DNA of 64,000 bases from an uncultured Bilophila sp. (GTDB lineage Bacteria; Desulfobacterota; Desulfovibrionia; Desulfovibrionales; Desulfovibrionaceae): assembly GCA_910585945.1 (NCBI GenBank), contig CAJUHZ010000008.1, positions 33,630-97,629 of the forward strand, given 5' to 3'. Made by a program: the position numbers and the translations under genes. Below, in pieces: positions 8,096 to 17,408 of the stretch (its first letter is position 1; each line of letters begins with the position of its first letter). Below the pieces are notes generated by a model. It saw only the letters and a list, made by a program, of their open reading frames with translations, was not told the DNA's origin and did no database searches.

Positions 8096-9022
8096 CTAGA
8101 CGTCCAATTGTTCGAGATATATAAAAGCGGCATTGGCCGCAGTCGCTCCATCTCCTACCGCTGTAGTCACCTGGCGGCAAAACTTGGAACGGATATCTCC
8201 CGCGGCGAAGATCCCGGGAATATTGGTACGCATTTCATTGTCAGTGACAAGGAATCCCTGCTCATCCAACGCCAAACTCTTCGGGAGAAACTCGTTCTGG
8301 GGAGTGTACCCGACAAAAATGAAAAGTCCATCCACTGTCAGGCGAGACTCTTCATTGGTTTTGACGTTATTCAGGACAAGCCCTTCAAGGGCATCCTGTC
8401 CCACAAGGCCGGTTACGACAGTATCCAGTAAAACGGATATGTTTTGTGACGCCGAACGGATTTTGTCCTGATAGACTTTCGCCGCACGGAATGTATCCCG
8501 CCTGTGGATCAGATAGAGTTTTTTTGCAATGCGCGACAGATACAGAGCCTCTTCAAGCGCCGCATTGCCGCCGCCGACAACGGCCACAACCTGATTCCTG
8601 AAAAAGTTGCCATCGCATAGCGCACAGTAGGAAACCCCGCGCCCCGTCAGTCGAACTTCATCGGCGAGACCGAGCTGTCTCGGGTTGGCGCCGGTGCATA
8701 CAATAACAGCCCGAGCCTCCAGAAACTCTTTCCCTACCATGAGCGTGTGGATTTTATCCCCGCACTCAAGGCGCGACACCGCATCGGTGTACCGATCCAG
8801 AGCAAACCCTTCAAGGTGGGCGGAAAATACGTCCGCCATCTCCCAGCCCTTGATGCCTTTGGGGAAGCCAGGATAATTCTCAATGGATTCAGTTTTGAGA
8901 ATTTGTCCCCCGGGGGCCAGCATTTCCACCAGCGCCACGTTCAGCCCGGAACGGCACAAATAAAGAGCGGCGGTGATCCCGGCGGGACCACCGCCTACGA
9001 CTATAGCGTCGTATCGCTTCAT
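8096..9022 (-). CDS. trxB: Thioredoxin-disulfide reductase
   Basis: 308-residue FAD/NADPH flavoenzyme that reduces thioredoxin. It shows the FAD-binding motif VVGGGPAGITAALYL at the N-terminus, the redox-active pair CALC (Cys133/Cys136) in SYCALCDGNF, the NADPH-binding GGGNAALEEALYL, and the C-terminal FAD motif GIFAAGDIRSKFCRQ. The start overlaps the trxA stop by four bases (ATGA), so electron donor and acceptor are co-produced. Confidence 0.97.
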   Translation of the reverse strand: MKRYDAIVVGGGPAGITAALYLCRSGLNVALVEMLAPGGQILKTESIENYPGFPKGIKGWEMADVFSAHLEGFALDRYTDAVSRLECGDKIHTLMVGKEFLEARAVIVCTGANPRQLGLADEVRLTGRGVSYCALCDGNFFRNQVVAVVGGGNAALEEALYLSRIAKKLYLIHRRDTFRAAKVYQDKIRSASQNISVLLDTVVTGLVGQDALEGLVLNNVKTNEESRLTVDGLFIFVGYTPQNEFLPKSLALDEQGFLVTDNEMRTNIPGIFAAGDIRSKFCRQVTTAVGDGATAANAAFIYLEQLDV

Positions 9023-9342
9023 GCGAGCGCCTTTTGGTCAATCATGGTCGCAATACTGGTCTTCGACACGGCCCCTGTCACCTGCTCCACCACTTCGCCG
9101 TTCTTGAACAGGATGAGGGTCGGGATGGCGCGAATGCCATATTTTCCGGGCGTGGTCGGGCTTTCATCCACGTTCAGTTTGACCACATTCAATTTGCCTT
9201 CATACTCATTGGCAAGTTCGTCAATGATCGGACCGATAGCGCGGCACGGTCCGCACCAAGGAGCCCAAAAATCAACAAGAACAGGCAACTGTGATTGCAG
9301 AACCACAGCTTCAAAATTCGCGTCGTTGACTTGAGTGGCCAT
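9019..9342 (-). CDS. trxA: Thioredoxin
   Basis: 107-residue thioredoxin with the canonical WCGPC active site (Cys30, Cys33), the cis-proline segment GIRAIPTLILFKNG, and normal family length. The ATG at 9342 is chosen over a longer frame because GGAGA lies six bases upstream. It reduces cytoplasmic protein disulfides using electrons from the adjacent trxB product, and heads the trxA-trxB-bamD unit. Confidence 0.97.
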   Translation of the reverse strand: MATQVNDANFEAVVLQSQLPVLVDFWAPWCGPCRAIGPIIDELANEYEGKLNVVKLNVDESPTTPGKYGIRAIPTLILFKNGEVVEQVTGAVSKTSIATMIDQKALA

Positions 9343-9549
9343 GTTGTCTCCTTGAGAGTCTGGTGTTTGACGAGATGGAAAAATGCCGCACGGCCGATAT
9401 CCCTGCGAGGAGCGCTTCACGTCGCCTTTCGAGTTGATCTTCCGTGCCTGAGAACTTCATCACGCAGCATGGATCCGTTCCAAAACCAAGGCGTACTTTC
9501 TGAATTGTAGGGGCACATGCCACAGGTGTCAAGGCGTGCCCGGACAATC

Positions 9550-10638
9550 CTATGTTAATGGCATGGGGGCGCGCAATGCCCCCAGATCTTCCGGGAGCAC
9601 ATGTCCACGAGGCACGGCGGAGAAATCAAGCGCATGTCCATGCCCCCGCGCAGCCAAAAGACAACCCATATGGGCTACCATTACGGCATTGTCCGTACAC
9701 AGCGCGCGCGACGGAAGCCACAAAGGCTTGTCGTTTTTCCCGGCCAGATCCGCCAGGGCTTTCCGCACAAGGGTATTCGCCGCCACTCCGCCCGCGACAA
9801 CAATGCCTGCAATGTCTGCGTGTTTTTCCTGCTGGAGCGCGTATTCCATCTTCTGGCAAAGCGTGTCGGCAATGGCGGACAGGTACGAAGCACACACGTC
9901 GCACAATGCCTGCGACGCTGTTTCAATGCCCGCGGTCCGTATCCGCCGCCCTTCCTCCCCCAGGCGGGGGTGAGCTTCAAGGTAAACAAGAGCCGCTGTT
10001 TTCAAACCGCTGAAACTGAAATCCAGATTGGCGTTTCGGGTATACGGCCGCGGAAAAAGTGTGGGATCAGCCTCTCCCCGGCAGGCCAGCGCGTCAAGAA
10101 GCACGCCGCCCGGATACGGCAGGCCCAGCATTTTTGCAAACTTGTCGCATGCCTCGCCGGCAGCGTCATCAAGTGTCCGCCCGAGCAGCGTCAATGCGTC
10201 GGGCGCGTTGATGCGGTAGATGTGCGTATGCCCGCCGGACACCAGCAACCCCAAAGAGGGGTACGTCAATTCATGCTCCAGCCCCGCCGCCAGCAAATGC
10301 GCATGGAGGTGATTGATTGCAAGAACAGGCTTGTTCGCGCCAAGCGCAAGACCTTTCGCAAAAGCCGTTCCAACAAGCAGCGCCCCCAGCAGGCCAGGAC
10401 CCCGGGTAACGGCGATCACATCCACATCGCGCAGAGTCACCCCACAGGAGCGCATCAGCTTGTCATAAAGCGCCCCGATGAACCGATAGTGTTCGCGTGA
10501 AGCCAGTTCCGGAACCACACCGCCAAACAGGGAGTGCAGATCCGCCTGCGTGGCGAGTTCCGCTCCAAGCGGCCGCCCGTCGCGAACCAACGCCAGAGCC
10601 GTTTCGTCGCAAGAACTTTCAATGCCAAGACAAAGCAT
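9550..10638 (-). CDS. tsaD: tRNA N6-adenosine threonylcarbamoyltransferase
   Basis: 362-residue ASKHA-fold enzyme that transfers threonylcarbamoyl to A37 of ANN-decoding tRNAs. It begins with MLCLGIESSCDETALAL and has the metal-binding pair His110/His114 in NHLHAHLL. The motifs VSGGHTHIY and ASGGVAANTLVR-like (VAGGVAANT) follow. Length is normal. It lies 58 bases downstream of fbp in the same direction with a hairpin in between; the partner genes tsaB/tsaE/tsaC are not in the window. Confidence 0.96.
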   Translation of the reverse strand: MLCLGIESSCDETALALVRDGRPLGAELATQADLHSLFGGVVPELASREHYRFIGALYDKLMRSCGVTLRDVDVIAVTRGPGLLGALLVGTAFAKGLALGANKPVLAINHLHAHLLAAGLEHELTYPSLGLLVSGGHTHIYRINAPDALTLLGRTLDDAAGEACDKFAKMLGLPYPGGVLLDALACRGEADPTLFPRPYTRNANLDFSFSGLKTAALVYLEAHPRLGEEGRRIRTAGIETASQALCDVCASYLSAIADTLCQKMEYALQQEKHADIAGIVVAGGVAANTLVRKALADLAGKNDKPLWLPSRALCTDNAVMVAHMGCLLAARGHGHALDFSAVPRGHVLPEDLGALRAPMPLT

Positions 10639-10651
10639 ACGTTTCCGTCAT

Positions 10652-10683
10652 AAGGGGAAAACCCGAGCAGGGCGTTTCCCCTT
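10652..10683. repeat. Hairpin between fbp and tsaD
   Basis: AAGGGGAAA (10652-10660) pairs perfectly with TTTCCCCTT (10675-10683), with a partly paired interior. The T-run lies on the plus-strand side, so it is not an ideal terminator for fbp. It could attenuate or protect the fbp transcript before tsaD. Confidence 0.5.
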
Positions 10684-10696
10684 TTTCTGAACAGGT

Positions 10697-11713
10697 TCAG
10701 CAGCCGGTCTTGCCTGCGTAAATGGACCGGATGGCCTCCACATCCCGTCGTGAACCGATAAACAGGGGAACCCGCTCATGCAGCGTCGAAGGCGTGATGT
10801 CCAGGATGCGCCTTTCACCATCAATAGCCGCGCCGCCCGCGTTTTCAGCCACAAAAGCCAGGGGGGAAGCCTCGCACAGGTAGCGCAACTTGCCCCTGGA
10901 CTTGCCCTTTCGACTGTCCGGGGGGTAAAGGAAAACGCCGCCATACAAGAGGGTGCGGTGAAAATCCGCCACAAGCGATCCGACGTATCGGGAAGAACAG
11001 GGAACGCGATCCGGACTCTTCGGATGCTTGAAGTAGTCGACGGCGGCGCGAGCAGACGCGTCCCAATGCTCCCAGTTGCCCTCGTTGACCGAATAGATGG
11101 AACCGGATTCCGGAATGCGAATGTCGGGATGGGAAAGCAAAAATTCCCCGACGCTCGGATCAAGGGTGAAGCCATGCACGCCTTGCCCCGTAGTGTACAC
11201 AAGCATGGTCGAAGCGCCGTACAAAAAATAACCCGCGGCTATTTGCTCACACCCCGGTTGAAGGATTTCATCCGCTTTTACCTCGCCCTGTGCGCCCGGC
11301 CTGCGCCGCAAAATGGAAAAAATGGTCCCGACATTGATATTGACGTCAATATTTGATGAACCATCAAGCGGATCGAAGACCAGCATGTAATCACCGCGCG
11401 GAAATGCCGCCGAAACCCGTACAAGCTCTGCGTTTTCCTCCGAAGCGATCGCGCAGAGGACGCCCGATCGCTCCATCCGGTACAGTAAAACCCTGTTGGC
11501 GAAATCATCCAGTTTCTGAACATTTTCACCCTGCACATTGATGTCTCCGGTACCGCCAAGGATATCAAGGAGACCAGCCTTGCTCACGCTCCGCGCAATG
11601 ATCTTGGCCGACAGTACAAGGTCATGGAACAGGGCCGTAAAATGACCGGTAGCTTGTGGAGCGCGCTGCTGCTGCATCAGCAAGTGTTCGGTAACAGTAA
11701 TTTCAGAAGACAT
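10697..11713 (-). CDS. fbp: Fructose-1,6-bisphosphatase class I
   Basis: 338-residue gluconeogenic phosphatase hydrolysing fructose 1,6-bisphosphate. The metal/substrate motif FDPLDGSSNIDVN begins at about residue 113, and LRYLCEASPLAFVAENAGG near the C-terminus is the sugar-phosphate-binding and catalytic metal region. Its length matches the class I family. The upstream gap contains an R2 repeat hairpin, so its promoter or leader is overlapped by repetitive DNA. Confidence 0.96.
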   Translation of the reverse strand: MSSEITVTEHLLMQQQRAPQATGHFTALFHDLVLSAKIIARSVSKAGLLDILGGTGDINVQGENVQKLDDFANRVLLYRMERSGVLCAIASEENAELVRVSAAFPRGDYMLVFDPLDGSSNIDVNINVGTIFSILRRRPGAQGEVKADEILQPGCEQIAAGYFLYGASTMLVYTTGQGVHGFTLDPSVGEFLLSHPDIRIPESGSIYSVNEGNWEHWDASARAAVDYFKHPKSPDRVPCSSRYVGSLVADFHRTLLYGGVFLYPPDSRKGKSRGKLRYLCEASPLAFVAENAGGAAIDGERRILDITPSTLHERVPLFIGSRRDVEAIRSIYAGKTGC

Positions 11714-11734
11714 GATCTCTCCCTAATGTCTGGT

Positions 11735-11797
11735 TGCAAAACATCTTTCGCGTGATTTTACACGAATTGTTTTGCAGGATCGTTCGCGGAAAACGCG
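11735..11797 (+). repeat. R2 hairpin repeat, copy A
   Basis: TGCAAAACA (11735-11743) pairs with TGTTTTGCA (11768-11776); an inner stem CGTG/CACG closes the loop. It is followed immediately by GGATCGTTCGCGGAAAA. The same arrangement recurs at ~21735, 37345 and, inverted, at 49731-49804. It occupies the leader or promoter region of fbp. Confidence 0.7.
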
Positions 11798-11997
11798 CCT
11801 TCCGGCTCTTTTCCAGCTTTCGCCTGACGATGAAACCGCTTATAGCAAAGGCTTCTATAACTCCTTTCATAAATCACCCTGTGGGGCGATCCATGAGAAT
11901 CTTTCTGCCGAAAAGCGTGGTTTTCGGCGAGCGAACCCAGTCTTGCCGCCGAGTTGGGCTGTCTGCCTGGCGGCAAAAATCATTTATAAAATGACTC

Positions 11998-12954
11998 CTA
12001 CTTGTCAAAAATCGGCATTTCTTCCGGGCCCAAGTCCCGCAGAGGCGGCAGAGGCGCGAGCAGAAGGCTCTCATCCGGATTCTCAATCACCTCAGATGCC
12101 TGCACCGGATCTGTTCGCTCGTACGGCGGCGCAAACGCTGCGGCGTCTCCCTCTTCCGCCTCACCCATGTCTTTCCCGGTGTGCTCCTCGACAGATGAGG
12201 CAAAAATGATGGGCGTCTTGCCAAGAAACCTGGCCAGCCAAATAAATCGCCCTGTACTGTCGGAAACAGTTCCCTCGACGGAACTTTTGGTGATGTCACC
12301 CCACTTTCGATCGGCAAGAGGAGTGGCTCCCACAGCGAAATGCCCCGCCCAGAGAACGGCTTCCGGGGCCAGAATGATCAGTTCGCCCGGGTCATCCACA
12401 TATTTCAGCAAAGCCCGCATGTCAAAATGACAAACAAGAAAGCCTCTCAGTTCGGAATGCTGATAGATCGGCATCCCCATGAACACTTCCGGACCAAGCG
12501 GCGTATCCTGCACATACGCTCTCAAGCCGCGGGATGCTCCGTTGCGGGATTCCGCTTCCAGGATCGGCATGAAATCAAGCGGCTTCATGGGAACAGGAGG
12601 CTCCTGGGCGAGCACCTGCCCCTCGGCATCCACGGCTGCCAGACCGGAAAGCCAGGGGAAACGGATGAAAAAGCGGGAAACGACTTCCCCCGTCGGGGGT
12701 TTGTCCTGATTTTCAAGGAAACGTTCAAGCTGTTCCAGCTGTTGGTCGATGCCAAGCATACGCATTGCCAGCCGGCTTTCCGCCTCGCTCAATGTTCCCT
12801 TGTCTTCATAATCCACTGATGCTGGCGGGTTCAGATATTCGGCATAGAGTTTTTTGGTTCCTTTCCAAACTTCATGCGCGGATGAACCACACCCTCCCGA
12901 CAATCCCACACAACCGGCAAGAGCCGCAGTCAGCAACAAGGTACGTACAGACAC
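11998..12954 (-). CDS. Putative lipoprotein with sensor-like periplasmic domain, function unknown
   Basis: 318 residues with a lipoprotein signal; the best lipobox is LAGC (Cys15), with a second cysteine at 22. The mature protein has an N-terminal helical region (residues ~40-100). A central part (FFIRFPWLSGLAAVDAEGQVLAQ, then MGMPIYQHSELRGFLVCHFD and ELIILAPEAVLWAG) resembles the fold order of PDC/Cache ligand-sensing domains, by eye only. No kinase or methyl-accepting domain is attached. The C-terminus is proline- and acid-rich. It is separated by 24 bases from the upstream TPR gene and may be cotranscribed with it. Confidence 0.6.
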   Translation of the reverse strand: MSVRTLLLTAALAGCVGLSGGCGSSAHEVWKGTKKLYAEYLNPPASVDYEDKGTLSEAESRLAMRMLGIDQQLEQLERFLENQDKPPTGEVVSRFFIRFPWLSGLAAVDAEGQVLAQEPPVPMKPLDFMPILEAESRNGASRGLRAYVQDTPLGPEVFMGMPIYQHSELRGFLVCHFDMRALLKYVDDPGELIILAPEAVLWAGHFAVGATPLADRKWGDITKSSVEGTVSDSTGRFIWLARFLGKTPIIFASSVEEHTGKDMGEAEEGDAAAFAPPYERTDPVQASEVIENPDESLLLAPLPPLRDLGPEEMPIFDK

Positions 12955-12978
12955 GACGTTTCCTCCACAAAAGACAGG

Positions 12979-13911
12979 CTATGTCCGTGCCCGCGCTTCA
13001 AGTCGATCAGCCAATGTTTCCAGAAGGTTCAACATTGTCACAGGGGAAGCGCCACTGTCTCCCCCGGAATCTTGCGAGGCGTTTGCACCCTTGTCGGCGG
13101 TGTCCGGAACAGGCGCTTCCCTCTCGCTTTTTTCCCGTGAGCCGGCATCCGGCCGCTCATTGATTTGAGCGGCAAGAGCCATAACGCGCTCCCGCAACAC
13201 GGCGGCTTCTTCCGGCGTGGGAGCAGCGGCCTCCAGTTCCTGATAAATTTCGAGAGCTCCGGAGATATCACCCTGCTCCGCCAGCACCTCCGCCATAGAT
13301 CTGGTGCGCAATGTGACACGGCCCTCATCTTCAGCCGTTGGAGGAACGGAAGAGATCTCGCCGGATATGTCTGCCGGAAGCGTCACCGCAAAAGGACGCG
13401 GGGGAACATTCCCCGCTTCGTCGACAGAAGATCCCTTCTCGCTCTCGCTCGAACCCCCGGCGGAAGGCGGCGGCACAGGGGCGGCAACGCGCGCCGGCGA
13501 CTGCGGCGCGTCACCCAGGGCGCGCCGCAGGATATCGCGAAACGCCAGACCGGGCGAGTCGATCTCCTGCCTCAGGAAGCGTATGGCCAGGGCCGCATCC
13601 GTTTCGCCCTCAGCTTCGGCCCAGGCATCCCAAAACGCCGGATACAACTTCAGCAGACTGATAAGCTTGCCGATTTCACTCGCACACTCTTCCGCGCAGC
13701 CCGGTTGTGCAGCCGCTTGCTCATGAAGAAGGCTTATAAGCTCAAGTTTTGCTTCAAGAAAATCGGGATGGCGTTCCAGGCCCCGGCGCAAGGTCGCGGC
13801 TGCTTCCTCCTTTTGACCCGCCTCAATGAGCAGCTTGGCCAAAGGCAAAAAAGTTCTGGAAGACGGTTCCTGTTCCAGAATTTCCTGATACCATTCAATT
13901 TTTGCCATCAT
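12979..13911 (-). CDS. TPR-containing protein, function unknown
   Basis: 310-residue soluble protein. N-terminal tetratricopeptide-like helices (WYQEILEQEPSSRTFLPLAKLL, then EEAAATLRRGLERHPDFLEAK) are followed by a long low-complexity proline/serine/glutamate linker (~residues 145-205). Another TPR-like hairpin (VLAEQGDISGALEIYQELE) and an acidic, disordered C-terminus ending in a short helix follow. The ATG at 13911 is chosen for an AAGGG nine bases upstream; it overlaps the end of ftsB by 17 bases. It probably acts as a scaffold, but no partner can be named. Confidence 0.8.
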   Translation of the reverse strand: MMAKIEWYQEILEQEPSSRTFLPLAKLLIEAGQKEEAAATLRRGLERHPDFLEAKLELISLLHEQAAAQPGCAEECASEIGKLISLLKLYPAFWDAWAEAEGETDAALAIRFLRQEIDSPGLAFRDILRRALGDAPQSPARVAAPVPPPSAGGSSESEKGSSVDEAGNVPPRPFAVTLPADISGEISSVPPTAEDEGRVTLRTRSMAEVLAEQGDISGALEIYQELEAAAPTPEEAAVLRERVMALAAQINERPDAGSREKSEREAPVPDTADKGANASQDSGGDSGASPVTMLNLLETLADRLEARART

Positions 13912-14263
13912 CAGCGTGAACCCTTTGCCCGAAGGCGTCCTCCCTGTCCGAAAACAGATAGAGAATTTCATTGTCCCGTACAAAGTTAAGCCGGCGACGA
14001 ATCATTTTTTCCACATACTTGTCGTCGGATTGAAGCAGGCGGATCTGTTTGCTCACAGCAGCGTTATCCGCATCCGCCGCGGCTATCTTCTCCTCCAGCA
14101 CGGTCTGCTGTTCAGAAAGTTCGCGGTATGCGATGATGCTTTGCGGACCCCATGCAAGCCGGGAAAAAAGGGTCGCGTTCACCGTAAGCGCAATGCCCAG
14201 AATGAGGATCTTCCAAACAGGTATGCGCATGCGCGAACGGCCTGACTCAGTTCGCATGTTCAT
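13895..14263 (-). CDS. ftsB: FtsB/DivIC-like septum formation initiator
   Basis: 122-residue bitopic protein with a short cytoplasmic N-terminus, one membrane segment (VWKILILGIALTVNATLF) and an extracytoplasmic coiled coil (YRELSEQQTVLEEKIAAADADNAAVSKQIRLL) followed by the FtsB-like YVEKMIRRRLNFVRDNEILYLF. Such proteins bridge FtsL and FtsQ in the divisome. The ATG at 14263 has GGAGG six bases upstream, overriding a longer frame, and overlaps the pgsA stop. Confidence 0.85.
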   Translation of the reverse strand: MNMRTESGRSRMRIPVWKILILGIALTVNATLFSRLAWGPQSIIAYRELSEQQTVLEEKIAAADADNAAVSKQIRLLQSDDKYVEKMIRRRLNFVRDNEILYLFSDREDAFGQRVHADDGKN

Positions 14264-14858
14264 TTCGCGCCTCCGCTTTTCCAAGCCATATCTTGTGAAA
14301 TCCGGAGAAATAATTCACCCCCGAGAATACCGTCAGCAAGAGGGCCAGGTAAAGCGCAAAAAGGCCAATGCGCTGCACGTCAAGGCCAAACAGTGGATAA
14401 TGAATCAATAACGGAACAAGAGCGATGATCTGAAATACGGTTTTGGCTTTTCCGTATTTGTCAGCAGCGATCACAACCCCCTCGTCCGCCGCCATGGCGC
14501 GCAGCCCCGTCACGGCAAGCTCACGCGCAATGATGACAATAGTCGCCCACGCGGGAATCCATCCCAGAGATGAACACATGACAAGCGTGGAACAAATGAG
14601 CAGTTTGTCGGCCAACGGATCGAGAAATTTCCCGAAGTTGGTCACCATATTTTCCTTTCTGGCGATATGGCCGTCAACAAAATCGGTGATCGAAGCCAAC
14701 ACAAAGAGAAAGGCGGCAAGCAGGCACGTCGTCGGCCCCTCAAAGTAAAGCAGCGCCACGATGGGGACGACAAAAAATACCCGAATGATCGTAATCACGT
14801 TGGCCAAGTTGAACATGGGCGCACTCGCTTTGGAAAGACTCGCCGGCATTTCTACCAT
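14247..14858 (-). CDS. pgsA: CDP-diacylglycerol-glycerol-3-phosphate 3-phosphatidyltransferase
   Basis: 203-residue membrane enzyme that makes phosphatidylglycerol phosphate, the first step toward phosphatidylglycerol and cardiolipin. It carries the CDP-alcohol phosphotransferase signature DGHIARKENMVTNFGKFLDP, matching D-G-x2-A-R-x8-G-x3-D, with LADK after it. Several hydrophobic segments are present. The start is uncertain: family members usually begin near FNLANVIT, which would use the ATG at 14816, and neither site has a strong ribosome-binding site. Confidence 0.93.
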   Translation of the reverse strand: MVEMPASLSKASAPMFNLANVITIIRVFFVVPIVALLYFEGPTTCLLAAFLFVLASITDFVDGHIARKENMVTNFGKFLDPLADKLLICSTLVMCSSLGWIPAWATIVIIARELAVTGLRAMAADEGVVIAADKYGKAKTVFQIIALVPLLIHYPLFGLDVQRIGLFALYLALLLTVFSGVNYFSGFHKIWLGKAEARNEHAN

Positions 14859-14887
14859 CAAGAGACCGGAAAAGCAAAATGCGCCGC

Positions 14888-15733
14888 TCAGGTCGTGGCC
14901 CGGAACACCGCGTCGGCCAGATCAAGAAACGCCTGTTTGGCCGGCGAGGCCCCGGCCAGACGCACAATGGGAATGCCCTGATCCGCAGCCGCCACGGTGG
15001 CCGGATCCAGAGGAATAGCGCCAAGGAATGGCAAGCCGTACGATTTCGCCAGGGCTTCTCCCCCGCCTTTTTTGAAAAGATCGATTTCTCCTCCGCAGTG
15101 AGGGCACGCCAGGCCGCTCATATTTTCCACAATCCCGAGAATGGACGCATGCGTGATGCGGAGAAAATCAAGAGCCTTACGCACGTCAGCCAGAGAAAGC
15201 TCCTGCGGGGTCGTCACCACGATGCAGGCCGCGTCGGGGATCGCTTCAAGCACGGTCATGTGCTCGTCGCCAGTTCCGGGAGGCGAGTCGATAAGCAGAT
15301 AATCAAGAGTTCCCCAGCGAACTTCCGTGAGAAACTGACGTATTGCGCCTGTTTTTTTGGGTCCTCGCCAGAGAATGGCCGTATCCCTGTCCTGCAGGAA
15401 GGCATCCATGGAAAGAAGAGAAAGATTTTCCCCACACGGCACAGGCAGCATCTGATGACCATCGGCCATAACCGGAGCGGAAGCGCCGAGCAGGCGGGGG
15501 ATGCTGGGTCCGTGCAGATCCACGTCCAATATGCCGACAGACTGACCGCGATCCGCCAGAGCGGCGGCCAGATTGACTGTCACCGAGCTTTTGCCCACGC
15601 CGCCCTTGCCGCTCATGATGAACAGCTTGTGACGCACGCCTTGAAGATTGGTCGTCAGCATTTTGTTTTGCAACGCCGCACTCACGGGGATGCTCATCCC
15701 CTTTCGGGGAGTGTCCGAAGAAGATTGGGACAT
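14888..15733 (-). CDS. mrp: Mrp/NBP35 family P-loop ATPase, iron-sulfur carrier
   Basis: 281-residue ATPase of the Mrp/ApbC family that binds and transfers Fe-S clusters. The deviant Walker A is GKGGVGKSSVTVNLA, followed by DVDLHGPSIPRLLG and DYLLIDSPPGTGDEH. The C-terminal CPHC pair (in SGLACPHCGGEIDLF) is the expected cluster-binding site. Length is normal for members without the N-terminal DUF59 domain. It is the first gene of an mrp-pgsA-ftsB-TPR series. Confidence 0.94.
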   Translation of the reverse strand: MSQSSSDTPRKGMSIPVSAALQNKMLTTNLQGVRHKLFIMSGKGGVGKSSVTVNLAAALADRGQSVGILDVDLHGPSIPRLLGASAPVMADGHQMLPVPCGENLSLLSMDAFLQDRDTAILWRGPKKTGAIRQFLTEVRWGTLDYLLIDSPPGTGDEHMTVLEAIPDAACIVVTTPQELSLADVRKALDFLRITHASILGIVENMSGLACPHCGGEIDLFKKGGGEALAKSYGLPFLGAIPLDPATVAAADQGIPIVRLAGASPAKQAFLDLADAVFRATT

Positions 15734-15803
15734 GGCGGGTTCTCCAGCGCCGAGCGCCTTCTGTTAATGAGTTCCGGTATCACCCTGAAACGGGGAAACA
15801 CGC

Positions 15804-16460
15804 TTACCAACCGTGATCTCCAACAAGATCCACAAACGTCACGTTGCCGAGCGCCCTGGCGGTCATGCCGCCGTCTTTCTTGAAAACGCGCACAAGGCGT
15901 TGCTCGCGTCGATTTTTCCCCACGGGGATGACCATAATCCCAGGGTCAGCCAGCTGGTCAAGAAGGGGGGATGGGATATCAGGCCCCCCTGCAGTGACGA
16001 TGATGCGATCAAAAGGCGCGTTTTCCTGCCAGCCCAGCGTTCCATCGGCAATTCTGGTACGGATGCCGAGCAGCCCCAGACGCCTGAACAGATCCTTTGC
16101 AGGGAAATAAAGCTCGCGAACCCGCTCCACGGTAAAGACGTCAAGCCCCATGCCGGCCAGTATTGCGCTTTGGTAACCCGAGCCTGTCCCCACCTCAAGA
16201 ACGGACATGCCGGGGCTCGCCTCCAAAAGTTGCGTCATGCAGGCCACAATATAGGGCTGCGAAATGGTTTGCCCATGACCTATGGGGAGCGGATGATCAT
16301 CATACGCTCGTGGTTGCAACGCTTCCGGAACAAAAAGGTGCCGCTGGGTGCGCGACATGGCGTCCAGCACCGCAGGATCGGAAATCCCCCGGTTCAACAA
16401 TTGCTCATTCACCATACGCTGACGCTGGCGTTTGAAATCAGGAGCGATATATGAGCCCAT
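15804..16460 (-). CDS. pcm: Protein-L-isoaspartate O-methyltransferase
   Basis: 218-residue SAM-dependent methyltransferase that repairs isoaspartyl residues. It shows the family opening NRGISDPAVLDAMSRTQRHLFVPE, the substrate segment DHPLPIGHGQTISQPYIVA, and the SAM-binding motif VLEVGTGSGYQSAIL. DRIIVTAGGPDIP and an MVIPVG motif complete the core. The ATG at 16460 gives a normal length; an internal ATG (MVNEQLL) is an alternative start. Confidence 0.95.
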   Translation of the reverse strand: MGSYIAPDFKRQRQRMVNEQLLNRGISDPAVLDAMSRTQRHLFVPEALQPRAYDDHPLPIGHGQTISQPYIVACMTQLLEASPGMSVLEVGTGSGYQSAILAGMGLDVFTVERVRELYFPAKDLFRRLGLLGIRTRIADGTLGWQENAPFDRIIVTAGGPDIPSPLLDQLADPGIMVIPVGKNRREQRLVRVFKKDGGMTARALGNVTFVDLVGDHGW

Positions 16461-16882
16461 AATGCCTGTGCCGCTCTCCTTGCCGGATAACCTTTACCCC
16501 ATCTTACCAAACTGCCGCCGACTTGACAAACAGGGGGGCACTCTCTCCCCCAAATGGGGACGGCTGGGGATCATGCCTGCTGCGCCTGCACATGGGCGTG
16601 AGAAACGCCCGCTTGCGCAAGCTGCCCTCCTGTGAGAGGATCCGCCGTATCGGTACGTCACTCCGGGAATACCGGGCAGCCCCTCCGGCGGACGGACGGG
16701 GAGCGGCGATTCGGCGGCGATAAATCCGCACTTGAAATGAAAGCATTTCAAGATGGAAGATCGTCAGCCGGAAAGTGTGATTTTTGGCTGAATGAGTCCA
16801 TGATCCGGCCAGGCCGAATCATGAAATGAGTTGTAGGGAACAATGCTGTTCTCTCTAACAGACTTTTCCAAAGGTGGCTCCC
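16461..16882. other. Intergenic region with several hairpins, no gene seen
   Basis: This ~420-base gap separates divergent pcm and the CBS-domain gene. It contains a G/C-run palindrome near 16531-16551, the perfect hairpin CTTGAAATG/CATTTCAAG (16731-16739 with 16744-16752), and a palindrome ATGATCCGGCC/GGCCGAATCAT (16800-16822). CAGCC ... GGCTG lies between the last two. No ORF in it has family-like sequence. It presumably holds the promoters of both flanking genes. Confidence 0.6.
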
Positions 16883-17305
16883 ATGCTATATGTTGGCGAG
16901 CTGATGACCTCAAAGGTCTTCACACTGCTCAAGAGCGATTCCCTGAGCGACGTGCGTGCGCTCATGGATCTCGCGAGGATTCGACACATCCCTGTCACGG
17001 ACGGCGAAAAACATTTTCTGGGGCTTGTAACGCACAGAGATCTGCTTGAGTGCGCGGTCTCACACCTTGCGGACATCAAGCGCGAGGAAAGGAACGAAAT
17101 CGAGTCGGCCATCCTCGTCGGGGACATCATGCGCACGGATGTGACCACAACCACGACAGACGCCCTCCTGGCAGACGCGGCGCAGATCCTGTACCGCAAC
17201 AAGTACGGGTGCCTTCCTGTTCTTGACGACAGGAAAATCCTTGTCGGCATTGTAACCGAGGCGGATTTTCTTCGTCTGGCCATTGCACTGCTGAGGGGTA
17301 TTTGA
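16883..17305 (+). CDS. Tandem CBS-domain protein
   Basis: 140-residue protein made almost entirely of two CBS motifs (residues ~4-60 and ~78-135), ending in LVGIVTEADFLRLAIALL. Such pairs bind adenine nucleotides and act as energy sensors, but no effector domain is attached. The ATG at 16883 has AAGGTGG six bases upstream; a GTG nine bases earlier is in frame but poorly placed. Its partner protein is unknown. Confidence 0.88.
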   Translation: MLYVGELMTSKVFTLLKSDSLSDVRALMDLARIRHIPVTDGEKHFLGLVTHRDLLECAVSHLADIKREERNEIESAILVGDIMRTDVTTTTTDALLADAAQILYRNKYGCLPVLDDRKILVGIVTEADFLRLAIALLRGI

Positions 17306-17408
17306 GACGGCGCTCCGCGCTGTCGTCTTCAAACTGAATCGGTGGTGAAAAAACATTCTTTCTGGATGATTTGCTTTCATAGGCGGGGCCGCGCCCCGGA
17401 GGAAAAGC

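Noticed and set aside
9311..9460. A ~49-codon minus-strand ORF (MKFSGTEDQLERRREALL...) overlapping the trxA start
   Set aside because: It looks protein-like but has no ribosome-binding site and overlaps trxA by 32 bases. Too weak to list as a gene.
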